Shown one piece after another: positions 50,860 to 59,697 of a stretch of DNA of 64,000 bases (positions are counted from its first letter, which is position 1; each line of letters starts with the position of its first letter). The DNA is from DATFTF01 sp963825175 (GTDB taxonomy: Bacteria; Acidobacteriota; Thermoanaerobaculia; UBA5066; Gp7-AA6). The stretch spans positions 1,240,001-1,304,000 of the forward strand of contig CAWGSA010000002.1 of the NCBI GenBank assembly GCA_963825175.1, given 5' to 3'. Below the pieces are notes generated by a model. That model ran no database searches. It worked only from the letters and a program-made list of their open reading frames with translations, and was not told the DNA's origin. Both the position numbers and the translations under genes were made by a program.

Positions 50860-52437
50860 GTGATCCGACGACAGATCTTCAATCTGGCGGTGGTCATCGT
50901 GTCTTTGAGCAGCGCGTCTCTTCTCGGTCAGCCGATCAAGGACTGGCGGGTGCCGGCGAGCTGGGAGGCGCCGCGCGCGGCTGGGATCAGGCCTCTCTCG
51001 ATCCAATCGGACATCGCGGAACCGCTGCCATTCATTCCGGTGACTCCCTGCCGACAGTACGACTCGCGCAATACGGCGCCACTGGCCAACGGCACGCCGT
51101 TGACGGTCGGCTTGAGCGGCGCTCCTTGTGGCATTCCAGCAGCGGCTGGCGCAGTCTCGGTGAACATCACGGTGTTCAGCATCAGCGGGGCAGGCGGCAA
51201 TGGCGTCTTCAAGGTGGGGATTTCGTCGCCTCCGACGACGGCCTGGATCAACTATCCGCCGAGCGAGACGCAGCGGGCCAATGCCGGAGTGGTGGCGACG
51301 GACGGCTCGGGCAACATCGTGGTGGAGGTCAACCAGGGGGGCGGCTCGGTCAACTTCACCGTGGACGTCAACGGGTACTACGCTTCGACACCGGCGACGG
51401 CGACGAACGGGTTCACGATCGTCGGCTCGGCTCAATACGCGATCACGGGCGCGACCGACGCGACCGGGCAGAACGACAGCGGGATCTATGGCCTCGCCTC
51501 CAACACGATCGGCACGACCAACGGGGTCTTCGGCTTGAATCTCAGCGCCGCGGATACCGCGACCGGAGTCTTCGGCGTAGCGGCGGCGTCTTCGGGTAAG
51601 ACGGTCGGCGTCTGGGGCCGGACGCTCAGCACGAGCGACAATTCGGGGTTGGATGGGGATCCCGGCCCCGCCGGAGTCTACGGCGAAGCAGTCGGTACCG
51701 GTCGCTCGTTTGGAGTCCATGGCCATACCACGAGCTTGAACAGCTTAGCCGCCGGCGTATTCGGAACCTCAGACCAAGATCAGGCCAACGGCGGCGAGTT
51801 CGCTAATTTTTCCTCAGGTATCTACTCGTACGTGAGCTTTAGCAGCTTCGGATTCTTGACGTTCGGCGAGATCTTTGGTGGCTCTCTGAACATCTCCGGC
51901 GCCCCCAAGAATTTCGTTTCACCAGATCCAGCGGACCCATCCAAGGAGATCAAGTACGCTTCGGTCGAGGCTCCGACCGTGGACGTGTACTTCCGCGGCA
52001 CGGCGGCGCTCGCAAACGGCTACGCTCGCATCGAAGTCCCGGACCACTTCCGGATGACGGCGCGGGAGGGAACCTACATGACGACGCTGACTCCAGTCGG
52101 AAGGTCCGTCGTCTTGAACGTGCAGGCCGAGGGACCCGAGGGAATCGTCGTTCGCGGGGATGGCAACGTCGCGTTCCACTACGTCGTGTATGCCGAAAGG
52201 GCGGAGATCGAAGGCTACGAACCAGTGCAGAAAAACGTCCACTTCACGCCCGCGGCGATGGAGAAGCTCCACATGCTCGAGAAGCTGCCTCCCTCGACGA
52301 AGGCTCTTCTGATCAAGAACGGCACGCTCAACCCGGACGGCACCTATAACGAGGAGACCGCTCGGGCGATGGGGTGGACGATCCCGCGTCCGAGCGCTGC
52401 CGACATATCCGTGACCAGGAGCGCGCCCGCGAAGTAG
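50860..52437 (+). CDS. Secreted surface protein, tandem copy 2
   Basis: Intact gene of 525 aa. Signal peptide and N-terminal domain are almost identical to copy 1, the C-terminal domain likewise (KNFVSPDPADPSKEIKYAS, VYFRGTAALANGYARIE, HYVVYAERAEIEGYEP). The central Gly-Val repeats differ strongly in the last third (SDNSGLDGDPGPAGVYGEAV). The C-terminal domain resembles a module found at the end of fibre-like bacterial and viral proteins (form: K-F-x-DP-DP-K-Y-x-S-EGPE...YRG...PDYF). No sortase or PEP-CTERM-like anchor is seen. The copy unit is 1578 bp, start to start. Confidence 0.85.
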   Translation: MIRRQIFNLAVVIVSLSSASLLGQPIKDWRVPASWEAPRAAGIRPLSIQSDIAEPLPFIPVTPCRQYDSRNTAPLANGTPLTVGLSGAPCGIPAAAGAVSVNITVFSISGAGGNGVFKVGISSPPTTAWINYPPSETQRANAGVVATDGSGNIVVEVNQGGGSVNFTVDVNGYYASTPATATNGFTIVGSAQYAITGATDATGQNDSGIYGLASNTIGTTNGVFGLNLSAADTATGVFGVAAASSGKTVGVWGRTLSTSDNSGLDGDPGPAGVYGEAVGTGRSFGVHGHTTSLNSLAAGVFGTSDQDQANGGEFANFSSGIYSYVSFSSFGFLTFGEIFGGSLNISGAPKNFVSPDPADPSKEIKYASVEAPTVDVYFRGTAALANGYARIEVPDHFRMTAREGTYMTTLTPVGRSVVLNVQAEGPEGIVVRGDGNVAFHYVVYAERAEIEGYEPVQKNVHFTPAAMEKLHMLEKLPPSTKALLIKNGTLNPDGTYNEETARAMGWTIPRPSAADISVTRSAPAK

Positions 52438-52472
52438 ACGTTCCGGTTCGGCTCGTCCGAAGCGGCGACGGT

Positions 52473-52502
52473 CGCATCTATATCAAGAGTGATATAGATG
52501 CG
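52473..52502. promoter_or_regulatory. Perfect 12-bp inverted repeat upstream of the sigma factor gene
   Basis: CGCATCTATATC, six unpaired bases (AAGAGT), then GATATAGATGCG. It is AT-rich inside GC-rich DNA, lies 35 bp after the stop of the surface-protein gene and 114 bp before the ATG of the sigma factor, and has no T-run after it, so an operator is more likely than a terminator. Confidence 0.55.
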
Positions 52503-52615
52503 GCCCCTCGGCCCCGTTGCCGGCGTCCCGGGGCCGATCCGGGCGCCTTCGAAAGACTGCCACTCAACACTTCGCGCTCCGGGTCAGTAGAAGAGGATGT
52601 GAACCGGACATCCTC

Positions 52616-53239
52616 ATGTCGAGCCTGGCGCCGGCCCTGGTGATCGCCGGGACGGGACCGGGCCGGGAGGAAGGCGCCCCCGCGCTTTCGGCCCTGGTGG
52701 AACGGGCCCGCGCCGGTGACGGGCGCGCGTTCGACCGCCTGATGCTGGAGACCCAGGAGCGGGTCGTGCGCCTGGCGTGGCGACTGCTGGGGTCCCGAGA
52801 GGACGCGCGGGACGCGGCCCAGGAAGTCTTCGTCCGCGTCTACCGCCACCTCGACCGGTTTCGAGCGGGGCACGACTTTCGAGCCTGGCTGTACCGGATC
52901 ACGGTCAACGTCTGCCGCGATGCGGCGCGCCGGCGGCGGAGGGAGCCCCTGGCGATGGCGTCTGTTGCGGATCCGGCCGAGCGGGCCGTGGCCGAAGACG
53001 CCCTCCTGGACGCGGAGCGGTGGGGACGGGTCCTCCAGGCGCTGGCGTCGCTGCCGCCCAGGGAGCGCGCGGCGCTGATTCTGCGCGACCTCGAGGGCCT
53101 GACCAGCGAGCAAGTCGCGCGGATCCTGGGCTCGCGGCCTGGAACGGTGCGCGCCCAGATCGCGTCGGCGCGCCTGCGGATCCGGCAGCTGTGCGTCGAT
53201 CTACTGGACCGGAAGGGGGACGAATATGACTGCGTGTGA
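52616..53239 (+). CDS. RNA polymerase sigma factor, ECF type
   Basis: 207 aa from the ATG at 52616; the frame is open further upstream but the family starts here. Region 2 reads FDRLMLETQERVVRLAWRLL, EDARDAAQEVFVRVYRHLDRF (core binding) and FRAWLYRITVNVCRD (-10 recognition). Region 4 reads LASLPPRERAALILRDLEGLTSEQVARIL with the helix-turn-helix. It directs RNA polymerase to a special set of promoters. The gene overlaps the anti-sigma gene by 14 bp. Confidence 0.92.
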   Translation: MSSLAPALVIAGTGPGREEGAPALSALVERARAGDGRAFDRLMLETQERVVRLAWRLLGSREDARDAAQEVFVRVYRHLDRFRAGHDFRAWLYRITVNVCRDAARRRRREPLAMASVADPAERAVAEDALLDAERWGRVLQALASLPPRERAALILRDLEGLTSEQVARILGSRPGTVRAQIASARLRIRQLCVDLLDRKGDEYDCV

Positions 53240-53867
53240 ACGCATGGACAAGGCCCTCGCTCTCTTTGCGGGAGGGGACCTCGACGCCACTGCCCAGGGC
53301 GAAGTCGCCGCGCACCTACGGATCTGCGAGCGCTGCCGGCGGCTGCGAGCCGAGGTCGAGCAAAGCCTGGCCTGGCTCCAGGCGGCCGATGGCGCGCCGC
53401 TCGACGCTGCCGACCTCGTGGCAGTGCGCCGCGGCGTCTGGCGAGAGATCGAAGCGCTCGGTCCCCGGACGCCTTCCGGCGGCGGAATCGGCAGGCTTCT
53501 CGCGGGAACGGCCGGGTTGCTGGCCGCCGCGGTTCTGGCCATGATCGTATTCCTCCCGAAAAGCCGAGTGCGCGTCACACCGGTCGATCGCAAGGCCGGA
53601 GAGAGTCAGTCGCCGGTCCTTGAGAATCGCGTCGCCTCCTCCGCGCCGTCGGCCCCGACCGAAGCGTCGGCTCCGCCGGCGAGCGCGCTCGCGGCAGCCC
53701 GCCGTCCTTCCCGGGGCCGAGGCGGATCGCGCGCTCGGGACCGCGGCGGCGAAGTCGTCCAGATCGAGTTTCAGACAGCGAATCCTTCCGTTCGTATCAT
53801 CTGGCTCGCGAAAAGAGGGGCGGCCGTTCCGGCGGCCCCGGCGGGCCGCAACCAGGAGGCCTCATGA
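53226..53867 (+). CDS. Membrane-bound zinc-finger anti-sigma factor
   Basis: 213 aa. N-terminal ZAS-like motif with HLRICERCRRL (His-x3-Cys-x2-Cys), which would hold the sigma factor in the cytoplasm. One transmembrane helix (GTAGLLAAAVLAMIVFL, about 98-115) is followed by a Pro/Ala-rich periplasmic part ending in a short domain (VVQIEFQTANPSVRIIWLAKRG). That last motif is common in such anti-sigma factors of Acidobacteria-like genomes. It overlaps both neighbours, so sigma, anti-sigma and the exported protein are made together. Confidence 0.85.
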   Translation: MTACERMDKALALFAGGDLDATAQGEVAAHLRICERCRRLRAEVEQSLAWLQAADGAPLDAADLVAVRRGVWREIEALGPRTPSGGGIGRLLAGTAGLLAAAVLAMIVFLPKSRVRVTPVDRKAGESQSPVLENRVASSAPSAPTEASAPPASALAAARRPSRGRGGSRARDRGGEVVQIEFQTANPSVRIIWLAKRGAAVPAAPAGRNQEAS

Positions 53868-54667
53868 CGTCTCTTGCCCGGATCCTTCCCTGCGTGCTCT
53901 TGGCCGCGAGTCTCACCGGATCGCTCCACGCTCAGACTCCCAAGCCCGCGCCGACGGCGCGGGAGGAGGAGTACGTCACGGAGAAGGGGTTCTCCAATCG
54001 GGTGTTCGAGCTCCGGCACCGCAACCCGGACGATCTCATCGGGGTCGTGCGGCCCCTCTCGAGCGGGGCCCGGGGCGCGGCCATGTCGGCCAACGTCGAG
54101 TTCCGCACGATCAGCATGCGGGATTTCCCCGAGAACATCGCGTCCGTGGAGTCCGCTCTGAAGCGGCTGGACGTCGCTCCGTCCGCTCGGGCGGACGTGG
54201 AGCTGAGGCTCTGGGTGCTGGTGGGGTCCAACGTTCCGACGTCCTCGAACCGATTCCCCGAAGACCTGAAGGGGGCGGTCGAGGCCTTGAAGTCCACGCT
54301 CACGTACAAGAGCTACGCCCTGGCCGGAACCTTCGTTCAGAGAGTCCGCGAAGGGGCGCGCAACATCCGAGGCGAGGGAGTCACGGACTTGTCCGAGGCC
54401 GGCGAGGCGAAGCCCTGGAAGCCGATGCAGCTCGAGTATCAGATCAACGGCCTGTCGCTCGTGCCCGACGAGAAGGGGTCGGCGACGCTGCGGCTGGACG
54501 GCTTCGGTCTCTCCCTGGTCGGCGACGGCCGCGCGCAGCTTCACACCGACGTGACGCTTCACGACGGGGAGAAGGTCGTGGTGGGCACGTCGACCGTGAG
54601 GGACCGGGCTCTGGTCGTGGTCCTGTCGGGGCGTGTGGTCTCGAATGCGGCAGCGGGCCCGCGCTGA
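53864..54667 (+). CDS. Exported protein with secretin N-domain-like region
   Basis: 267 aa with a signal peptide (ending GSLHAQ). Residues about 43-105 (FELRHRNPDDLIGVVRPL, then FRTISMRDFPENIASVESALKRLD) have the pattern of the short ring-building N-domains of secretins (form: ...LKNADPxELxxVLxPL...DxPENIxxIExxIKxLD). There is no secretin pore domain. The second half is beta-rich and unknown. It overlaps the anti-sigma gene by 4 bp. A role in sensing or in a periplasmic ring is possible. Confidence 0.7.
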   Translation: MTSLARILPCVLLAASLTGSLHAQTPKPAPTAREEEYVTEKGFSNRVFELRHRNPDDLIGVVRPLSSGARGAAMSANVEFRTISMRDFPENIASVESALKRLDVAPSARADVELRLWVLVGSNVPTSSNRFPEDLKGAVEALKSTLTYKSYALAGTFVQRVREGARNIRGEGVTDLSEAGEAKPWKPMQLEYQINGLSLVPDEKGSATLRLDGFGLSLVGDGRAQLHTDVTLHDGEKVVVGTSTVRDRALVVVLSGRVVSNAAAGPR

Positions 54668-54685
54668 GCGGGGGCCGACGCCATC

Positions 54686-55819
54686 TCAGCGGGGATGCGT
54701 GGGCAGATGCGGGCGTGGCGTCGGAGCCGACGGAGCACGCCTCGGGCTGTAGAGGGCGGCGCGCCGCTCCCCGCAGCTGGCGCAGGTGCCGATCGGCTCG
54801 CCTCGAAGCAGGCCCTCGCGGATCTGCGCCAGGGGTTCTCCGTTGCCGATCGCGCCGAAAGTCTGCGCCGGAACGAAACCGATCGGATCGCGATCCCAGT
54901 AGATGCAAGGGGCCACGGCCCCGTTGGGTCGGATGACCCAGTAGCTGCCGGGATAGGCGCACCCGCGCAGCCGCTGGCGCCAGGCATAGCGGAGATGCTC
55001 GGGCTTGTCGATCCCGGCGCGGATGCGCCAGACGCGGCGTCGCAGGCGCGAGAAGAGATCCCGGGGACGGCTCTCCACTCGATCGAACTCGGGAAAGGAC
55101 GAGAGACGCAGTCCGAGCCGGACAGCCTCGTGGGCCGCGGCGCGCAGCTCCTCGTTGAGCGCGTGGGGATCTTCCGAGGCGAGGAGCTCGGGTGTCACGT
55201 CGACGCCCACGGTGGGGGCGACGTAGCGGACGTCGAGCTCGACCGCGCCCTGCTCGCGGGCGAAGGCCGGCAGCGTCGCGAGCTCCCGGCGGTTGGTCTT
55301 CATCCAGGTAAAGATGATCCTCAGCCGCGGCCGGTCGACGCCGCGGCGCTTCTTCACGTCGCGGAGGAGGGCGAGCCGCGAGAGAAGCTGCTCCCATTTG
55401 GCGGGGACCCGAATCGCCTCGTAGGTCTCCTTCGTCGTGCCGTCGATCGAGGCGGCGACCGTTCGGACTCCCGCGCGGATCATGGCTTCGACCGCCGGCT
55501 CCGACAGCGCCAGGAGGTTCGTCGGGAACCACAGATCGGGCACGCGGTGACGGCCGGCGATCTCCAGGATTTCCCGGAACCGGGGATGAATCATCGGTTC
55601 GGCCGCGCAGCCCAGGGCCACGCGCCAGGCCCGTGGAAAGAGCTCTCCGGCGATCCTCTCGAACACTTCGACCGGCATGTTTCCGTCGTCCGGCTCGGGA
55701 GTCTCCGCGGGTGGAAAGTGCAGCCGGTCGGTACCGGCGAAGTAGCACATGATGCACTTCAGGTTGCAGCGCGCGGTCAGGTCGAGGATGACGTGGAAGG
55801 GCCGACGCATCGCGGGCAT
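54686..55819 (-). CDS. Radical SAM protein with SPASM-like C-terminus
   Basis: 377 aa. The N-terminal cluster motif is LTARCNLKCIMCYF (CxxxCxxC), followed by LGCAAEPMIHPRF and TNLLALSEPAVEAM of the radical SAM barrel. The C-terminal region has further cysteines (GCAYPG, APCIYWDRD, GTCASCGERRAAL) typical of SPASM auxiliary clusters. Family members modify peptides, tRNA or carbohydrates; no precursor peptide gene is seen nearby. A start at the second Met (55810) is equally possible. It converges with the exported-protein gene, with 18 bp between them. Confidence 0.88.
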   Translation of the reverse strand: MPAMRRPFHVILDLTARCNLKCIMCYFAGTDRLHFPPAETPEPDDGNMPVEVFERIAGELFPRAWRVALGCAAEPMIHPRFREILEIAGRHRVPDLWFPTNLLALSEPAVEAMIRAGVRTVAASIDGTTKETYEAIRVPAKWEQLLSRLALLRDVKKRRGVDRPRLRIIFTWMKTNRRELATLPAFAREQGAVELDVRYVAPTVGVDVTPELLASEDPHALNEELRAAAHEAVRLGLRLSSFPEFDRVESRPRDLFSRLRRRVWRIRAGIDKPEHLRYAWRQRLRGCAYPGSYWVIRPNGAVAPCIYWDRDPIGFVPAQTFGAIGNGEPLAQIREGLLRGEPIGTCASCGERRAALYSPRRAPSAPTPRPHLPTHPR

Positions 55820-55899
55820 TATGGCATCCGCATTGCGAGAGGGCGGGCGTTCCGCGGGGCCCTCGATTAGAATCAGGAACCTTTGATGACGAACAGGAG

Positions 55900-56349
55900 A
55901 TGAGAGTGAGAAAGAATCTGTGTGTCCTTCTGGGAGCCGCCATCGTTCTGACCGCCGCCGGCTGTCAGAAGACCGAGACCACGACGTCGGGAGCCGCCAC
56001 GAGCGCCGGGGTCACGCCATTCGCAGCCGCGCCTCCGATCGCGATCCTGGACACCCCCCGCGAAGGGTCGACGGTGGCCAACAAGTCGTGGGGGACCGGC
56101 TGGGCCCTGTCCAAGTCCGGGATCTTCCAGGTGACGGCCACGGCGGACAACGGCGCGGTCGCGCCGGCCAAGCTCGGTCAGGCCTTCTCCGGGGTGAAAG
56201 CGGCCTATCCGGACATGCCGGACAACGACACCGCCGGGTTCATCTTCGGAGTGCCCGATCTTCCGGCCGGGCCCCACGAGTTGACCGTCGAGATCGTGGC
56301 CAAGGATGGACAGAAGCTCGTTCTCAAGCGGAAGTTCAACGTGCAGTGA
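55900..56349 (+). CDS. Lipoprotein with Ig-like domain
   Basis: 149 aa. The lipobox LTAAGC puts the mature Cys at about residue 22. After a Thr/Ala linker there is one beta-sandwich-like domain beginning PPIAILDTPREGSTVANKSW and ending LTVEIVAKDGQKLVLKRKF, the pattern of bacterial Ig-like repeats (AxLDTPxxGxTV). CAGGAG precedes the ATG, and TAGAAT at 55868-55873 may be the -10 box. Function unknown; outer-membrane or periplasmic binding role likely. Confidence 0.8.
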   Translation: MRVRKNLCVLLGAAIVLTAAGCQKTETTTSGAATSAGVTPFAAAPPIAILDTPREGSTVANKSWGTGWALSKSGIFQVTATADNGAVAPAKLGQAFSGVKAAYPDMPDNDTAGFIFGVPDLPAGPHELTVEIVAKDGQKLVLKRKFNVQ

Positions 56350-56367
56350 ACCGAGAGGCCAATCGGT

Positions 56368-57246
56368 TCACGGGCGGCAGCCGACGAAGATCCAGAAGTC
56401 CGGCTCCAGATGGCCGGAGCGGATGAGACGGTCCTCCGCGTCGCAAAGCACCTCGAGGAAACGGACGTCCTCCGGCCGTCTCTCGTCGAAATTGACGATG
56501 ATGTCGTGCAGCAGGGGATTCAAGAGGCTCCCGCCGTAGGGATACTCCGCCCGTGTCCGAAAAAACGCGCGGGCCAGCGGCAGAACCTCCGCGCTGCGGA
56601 CGGCCTCGGTGGGGTCGTCGCGCTCGACCTGGGCCGGGTCGAGGCGCTCCTTGCGCCGCAGGACCGTCGCCAGGGAAGGGGAGTGCCTCAGCCGGTCGGG
56701 GAGCACGCGCATGTAGCGATTGACCAGGTCCATCTGCTCATCGGAGTGCTGGAACCGGTTCGCGCCGACGTACTCGTTGAAGACAAATGTGCCGTCGGGT
56801 TTGAGGGCGTCGAGGATCCTGCCGTAGAGGCTTTCCAGGTTCGTGATGTGGTGGAGGACGTCGTTGGCGAAGATCGCGTCGTACGGCCCGTCCAGGCTCT
56901 CCCGCTCGAGGTCCACCACGCGGTACTCGATCGAGTCCAGGCCGGCGGCCTGCGCCTCCGTCCGCGCGCGCGAGACCGACTCGGCCGCGAAATCGCAGGC
57001 CACGATCGATCGAAACCGGCCACGTCCGGCCACGGCGCGCTCGAGCCAGCCGGATCCGCTGCCGAGAACGAGGGCCCGATCGAGCGAGGGACCGAGGTGA
57101 CGCCACTCGACGTAGGTCAACCAGTCGCAGTTGGGGTCGCCGGTGGCCAGCCGGTGGAGATAGCGCCGGACGGTCGAGGAGGACGTCCAGACGCGATCCT
57201 CCAGGCCCGTCGTGAACGATCCGTCGTTCCAGCGCGTATGGCTCAC
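56368..57246 (-). CDS. Class I SAM-dependent methyltransferase
   Basis: 292 aa. Motif I RALVLGSGSGWLERAV, acidic strand IVACDFAAESV, YDAIFANDVLHHI and GTFVFNEYVGANRFQ are standard for this fold. The start is the GTG at 57246, which overlaps the stop of the YfhO-like gene by 4 bp; longer frames give no similarity. It may methylate a glycan or lipid together with the YfhO-like protein, but the substrate is not visible. Confidence 0.8.
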   Translation of the reverse strand: MSHTRWNDGSFTTGLEDRVWTSSSTVRRYLHRLATGDPNCDWLTYVEWRHLGPSLDRALVLGSGSGWLERAVAGRGRFRSIVACDFAAESVSRARTEAQAAGLDSIEYRVVDLERESLDGPYDAIFANDVLHHITNLESLYGRILDALKPDGTFVFNEYVGANRFQHSDEQMDLVNRYMRVLPDRLRHSPSLATVLRRKERLDPAQVERDDPTEAVRSAEVLPLARAFFRTRAEYPYGGSLLNPLLHDIIVNFDERRPEDVRFLEVLCDAEDRLIRSGHLEPDFWIFVGCRP

Positions 57247-59669
57247 GAGGTTTCCCGAGCGGCCTTTGTCGCGAAGAGCGAGAAGCCCAGGAGGAGAAGT
57301 GCGGCCGCCGAGATGGCGGTCCCCACTCGAAATCCCGGCGGCTGGTAGGAGAGATGAACGCTCGTCGTCTTTGCCGGAACCCAGATCGCGAGGAAGGGAC
57401 CGTTGGCCCTGGTGACCTCCAGGCTCCGAGAGGCGCCATCCCTGGCCGACCATCCGCCGTCCTGGACGAGGCTCGTGACGATCAGCGCGCGAGCCGCCCC
57501 GGCCTGGACGGCGACCCGAAAGGACGCCTCATTGACGGATTCCCGATAATCGGTCACGGCCGCGGGCCCGTTCGGGGTGGAATCATCCGCGGCGGCCAGG
57601 ACGGAGGCCGTGTCGGCCCAGTCGTCCCGCTTCGCGATCTCTCGGAAGCGAGGGCCGAAGGCGTCGGCGGCGCTGCGCGCACCGGGCCGGCCGGGAACGA
57701 AGATCAAGTTGCCCGGAGCGAAGGCTCGTGGCAAGGCCCGGCGGTTTTCGAAAGCGGTCGCGTCCGGACCGGCGTAGACGGGAGCCCACTTCCCTCCCGG
57801 CGCCGGCGCGCCCGGGGCGGCGATCCGGTAACGGACGTTCAGGAAGTCGAACACGGACGCATCGAGGTTCTGGAAATGCTTGAAGTACGCCGCGGGAGGA
57901 TACCCGGCCGCGGCGTCCAGGAACAGGACATAGTCGCGGCGCTCGATCGCGTCGTGGGTCCGCACGTCCTCGACGCCGGCGAAGATGTTCGTGCCGGGAT
58001 AGACCGCGCCGCCTTCGCCCACGACGCGGAAAGGCCCGGGCTGGCGCGCCAGAAACAGCGTCAGCGGAGTGGCGGGGAAAAGAGCCGCCGGCGACCCGAA
58101 GCGGTAGAGCCGCTGGCCCTGGTTGATGAGCTCGGCGGCGGTGAAGAGGGCGAGGAGGAATGGGAGCGCTCGCAAGACGACCGTGCTGCGAGAAGCGATC
58201 ACGGCGGCGGCCGCTCCGGTGCCGAGCACCGCCAGGCTCCAGACCAGGGCTTGACGCTGGGAGTCGAGACCGCCTGTTGCGGCGTGGAGGGGCTGGAAGT
58301 GACGGGCCGCGGCCAGAGCCAGGGCCGCGAGCGCTCCCGTCGCGAGCAGGTAGGCCGCCAGGGGTCTCCGGGAGACAGCCAGGTCCCTGCGAAGACGATC
58401 GATCTCGATCGCGGCGATGGCAGGCGCCGCCAGAGCCACCCAGGAAAAGAGACGCAGAGGAAACATCATTCGCAGGAGCGGGAGATGCCCTGCGATCTCG
58501 GCGAATGGCCACGCGCCGATCGCGACCCCGAGACCGAACAGCGTCGGAGCGACGAGCGCGAGCTGTCGCCGATCGCGTGGCCCGCCCGGGCGCAGGAGGA
58601 GGAGCATTCCCGCCGCCGAAAGGATTCCGCAGTAGCCCAGCCCCATTTCCGGAAACGATCCTGTTCCTCCTGGGATCATGGGAGAGGCGACGGCATCTCC
58701 GAGGAGTCGCGGAAAGAGCGTGGTCCAGAGTCCGTTCGGCCAGGCCGGGGCGTGTGGCCGCAGCGAGAAGTACGCGGACCACAGGGGTGCCTGCGCCTGG
58801 GCGAAGCGGTTGGAGGCGAGGATCGCGAGGGCCTGGGGAAGGAGGACGAAGGCGGAGAGGCCGAGCGCGGCAGCGGCCGCCAGGGCCATGCGCCCGACGG
58901 CTCGCCCGCCGAGGCCCACGCCGGCCAGGGCTCGGGTCAGAAACCACACGAAGGCGAAGCCGGCGATCGAGACGACGCTTTCGATGTGCCCGGAGAGAGG
59001 CAGCAGAGTCAGCAGGAGTACGAGCGCCGCAAAATCGACCCGGGTCGGCTTCGGACCGTCGAGGCGCTCGACGAGAAAGAGGCACCACGGCCACAGGGAG
59101 ATGACCGACGGAAGAGAAAAGAGAAGCCACGGCGTCATCGAGAAGGAGAAGGCGAAGGCGATCGACCCGAAGAGCGCCGCTCCGGGCGAGACGCCGAGCT
59201 CGCGCAGCCACAGCCACATTCCCAGAAGAGCCAGGAAGAGCCGGAGGCCCGCGAGGAGGGTGAAGGCGTTGGCCAGCGGGACGAGAAACGAGAGGAACGT
59301 GAAAGGCGAGAACGCCGCGGATTGGCCGTTGGCGGCGAGCGGAGTGCCGCAGCCGTTCCAACGGTTCCGCAGCGGGGGAGCCCCCTCCTTCCACGCCATC
59401 CGGACGGCCTTGGCCCACGGAGCGAACTGCGTCATGGTGTCGTTCAGGTTCGGGTTTCGGGGCAGAGGCGCTCCGGCCGCACTCCACGGCGGAAAGAGGG
59501 TGGCCTGATCCACCGGGAGCATCGTCCTGGACTCCAGGAATCCGGGCCGGAGAAAAAGAATCGGCAGGAGGACGAAGACCGCGAGGACACCCCATCCGAC
59601 CGAGCGGGCCAGTCGCCTCGCGGCCCAACCGATTCCGGCGGCCGCCGCCACGTACACGGCGAGTGTCAC
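57243..59669 (-). CDS. YfhO-like polytopic membrane protein
   Basis: 808 aa with about twelve to thirteen helices. The N-terminal half has the YfhO arrangement: PWSAAGAPLPRNPNLNDTMTQFAPW and PLRNRWNGCGTPLAANGQS in the first big loop, similar to GT-C glycosyltransferases. The C-terminal 250 residues form an extracytoplasmic domain (VRYRIAAPG, YAGPDATAFENRRALPRAF) followed by a final helix. YfhO in Gram-positives glycosylates lipoteichoic acid; in this Gram-negative-like setting the acceptor is unknown. The start is GTG; it lies 28 bp after the methyltransferase gene at 59698. Confidence 0.82.
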   Translation of the reverse strand: MTLAVYVAAAAGIGWAARRLARSVGWGVLAVFVLLPILFLRPGFLESRTMLPVDQATLFPPWSAAGAPLPRNPNLNDTMTQFAPWAKAVRMAWKEGAPPLRNRWNGCGTPLAANGQSAAFSPFTFLSFLVPLANAFTLLAGLRLFLALLGMWLWLRELGVSPGAALFGSIAFAFSFSMTPWLLFSLPSVISLWPWCLFLVERLDGPKPTRVDFAALVLLLTLLPLSGHIESVVSIAGFAFVWFLTRALAGVGLGGRAVGRMALAAAAALGLSAFVLLPQALAILASNRFAQAQAPLWSAYFSLRPHAPAWPNGLWTTLFPRLLGDAVASPMIPGGTGSFPEMGLGYCGILSAAGMLLLLRPGGPRDRRQLALVAPTLFGLGVAIGAWPFAEIAGHLPLLRMMFPLRLFSWVALAAPAIAAIEIDRLRRDLAVSRRPLAAYLLATGALAALALAAARHFQPLHAATGGLDSQRQALVWSLAVLGTGAAAAVIASRSTVVLRALPFLLALFTAAELINQGQRLYRFGSPAALFPATPLTLFLARQPGPFRVVGEGGAVYPGTNIFAGVEDVRTHDAIERRDYVLFLDAAAGYPPAAYFKHFQNLDASVFDFLNVRYRIAAPGAPAPGGKWAPVYAGPDATAFENRRALPRAFAPGNLIFVPGRPGARSAADAFGPRFREIAKRDDWADTASVLAAADDSTPNGPAAVTDYRESVNEASFRVAVQAGAARALIVTSLVQDGGWSARDGASRSLEVTRANGPFLAIWVPAKTTSVHLSYQPPGFRVGTAISAAALLLLGFSLFATKAARETS

Positions 59670-59697
59670 GCGCCGGCCACCGCGCGGATCAGCCCCA

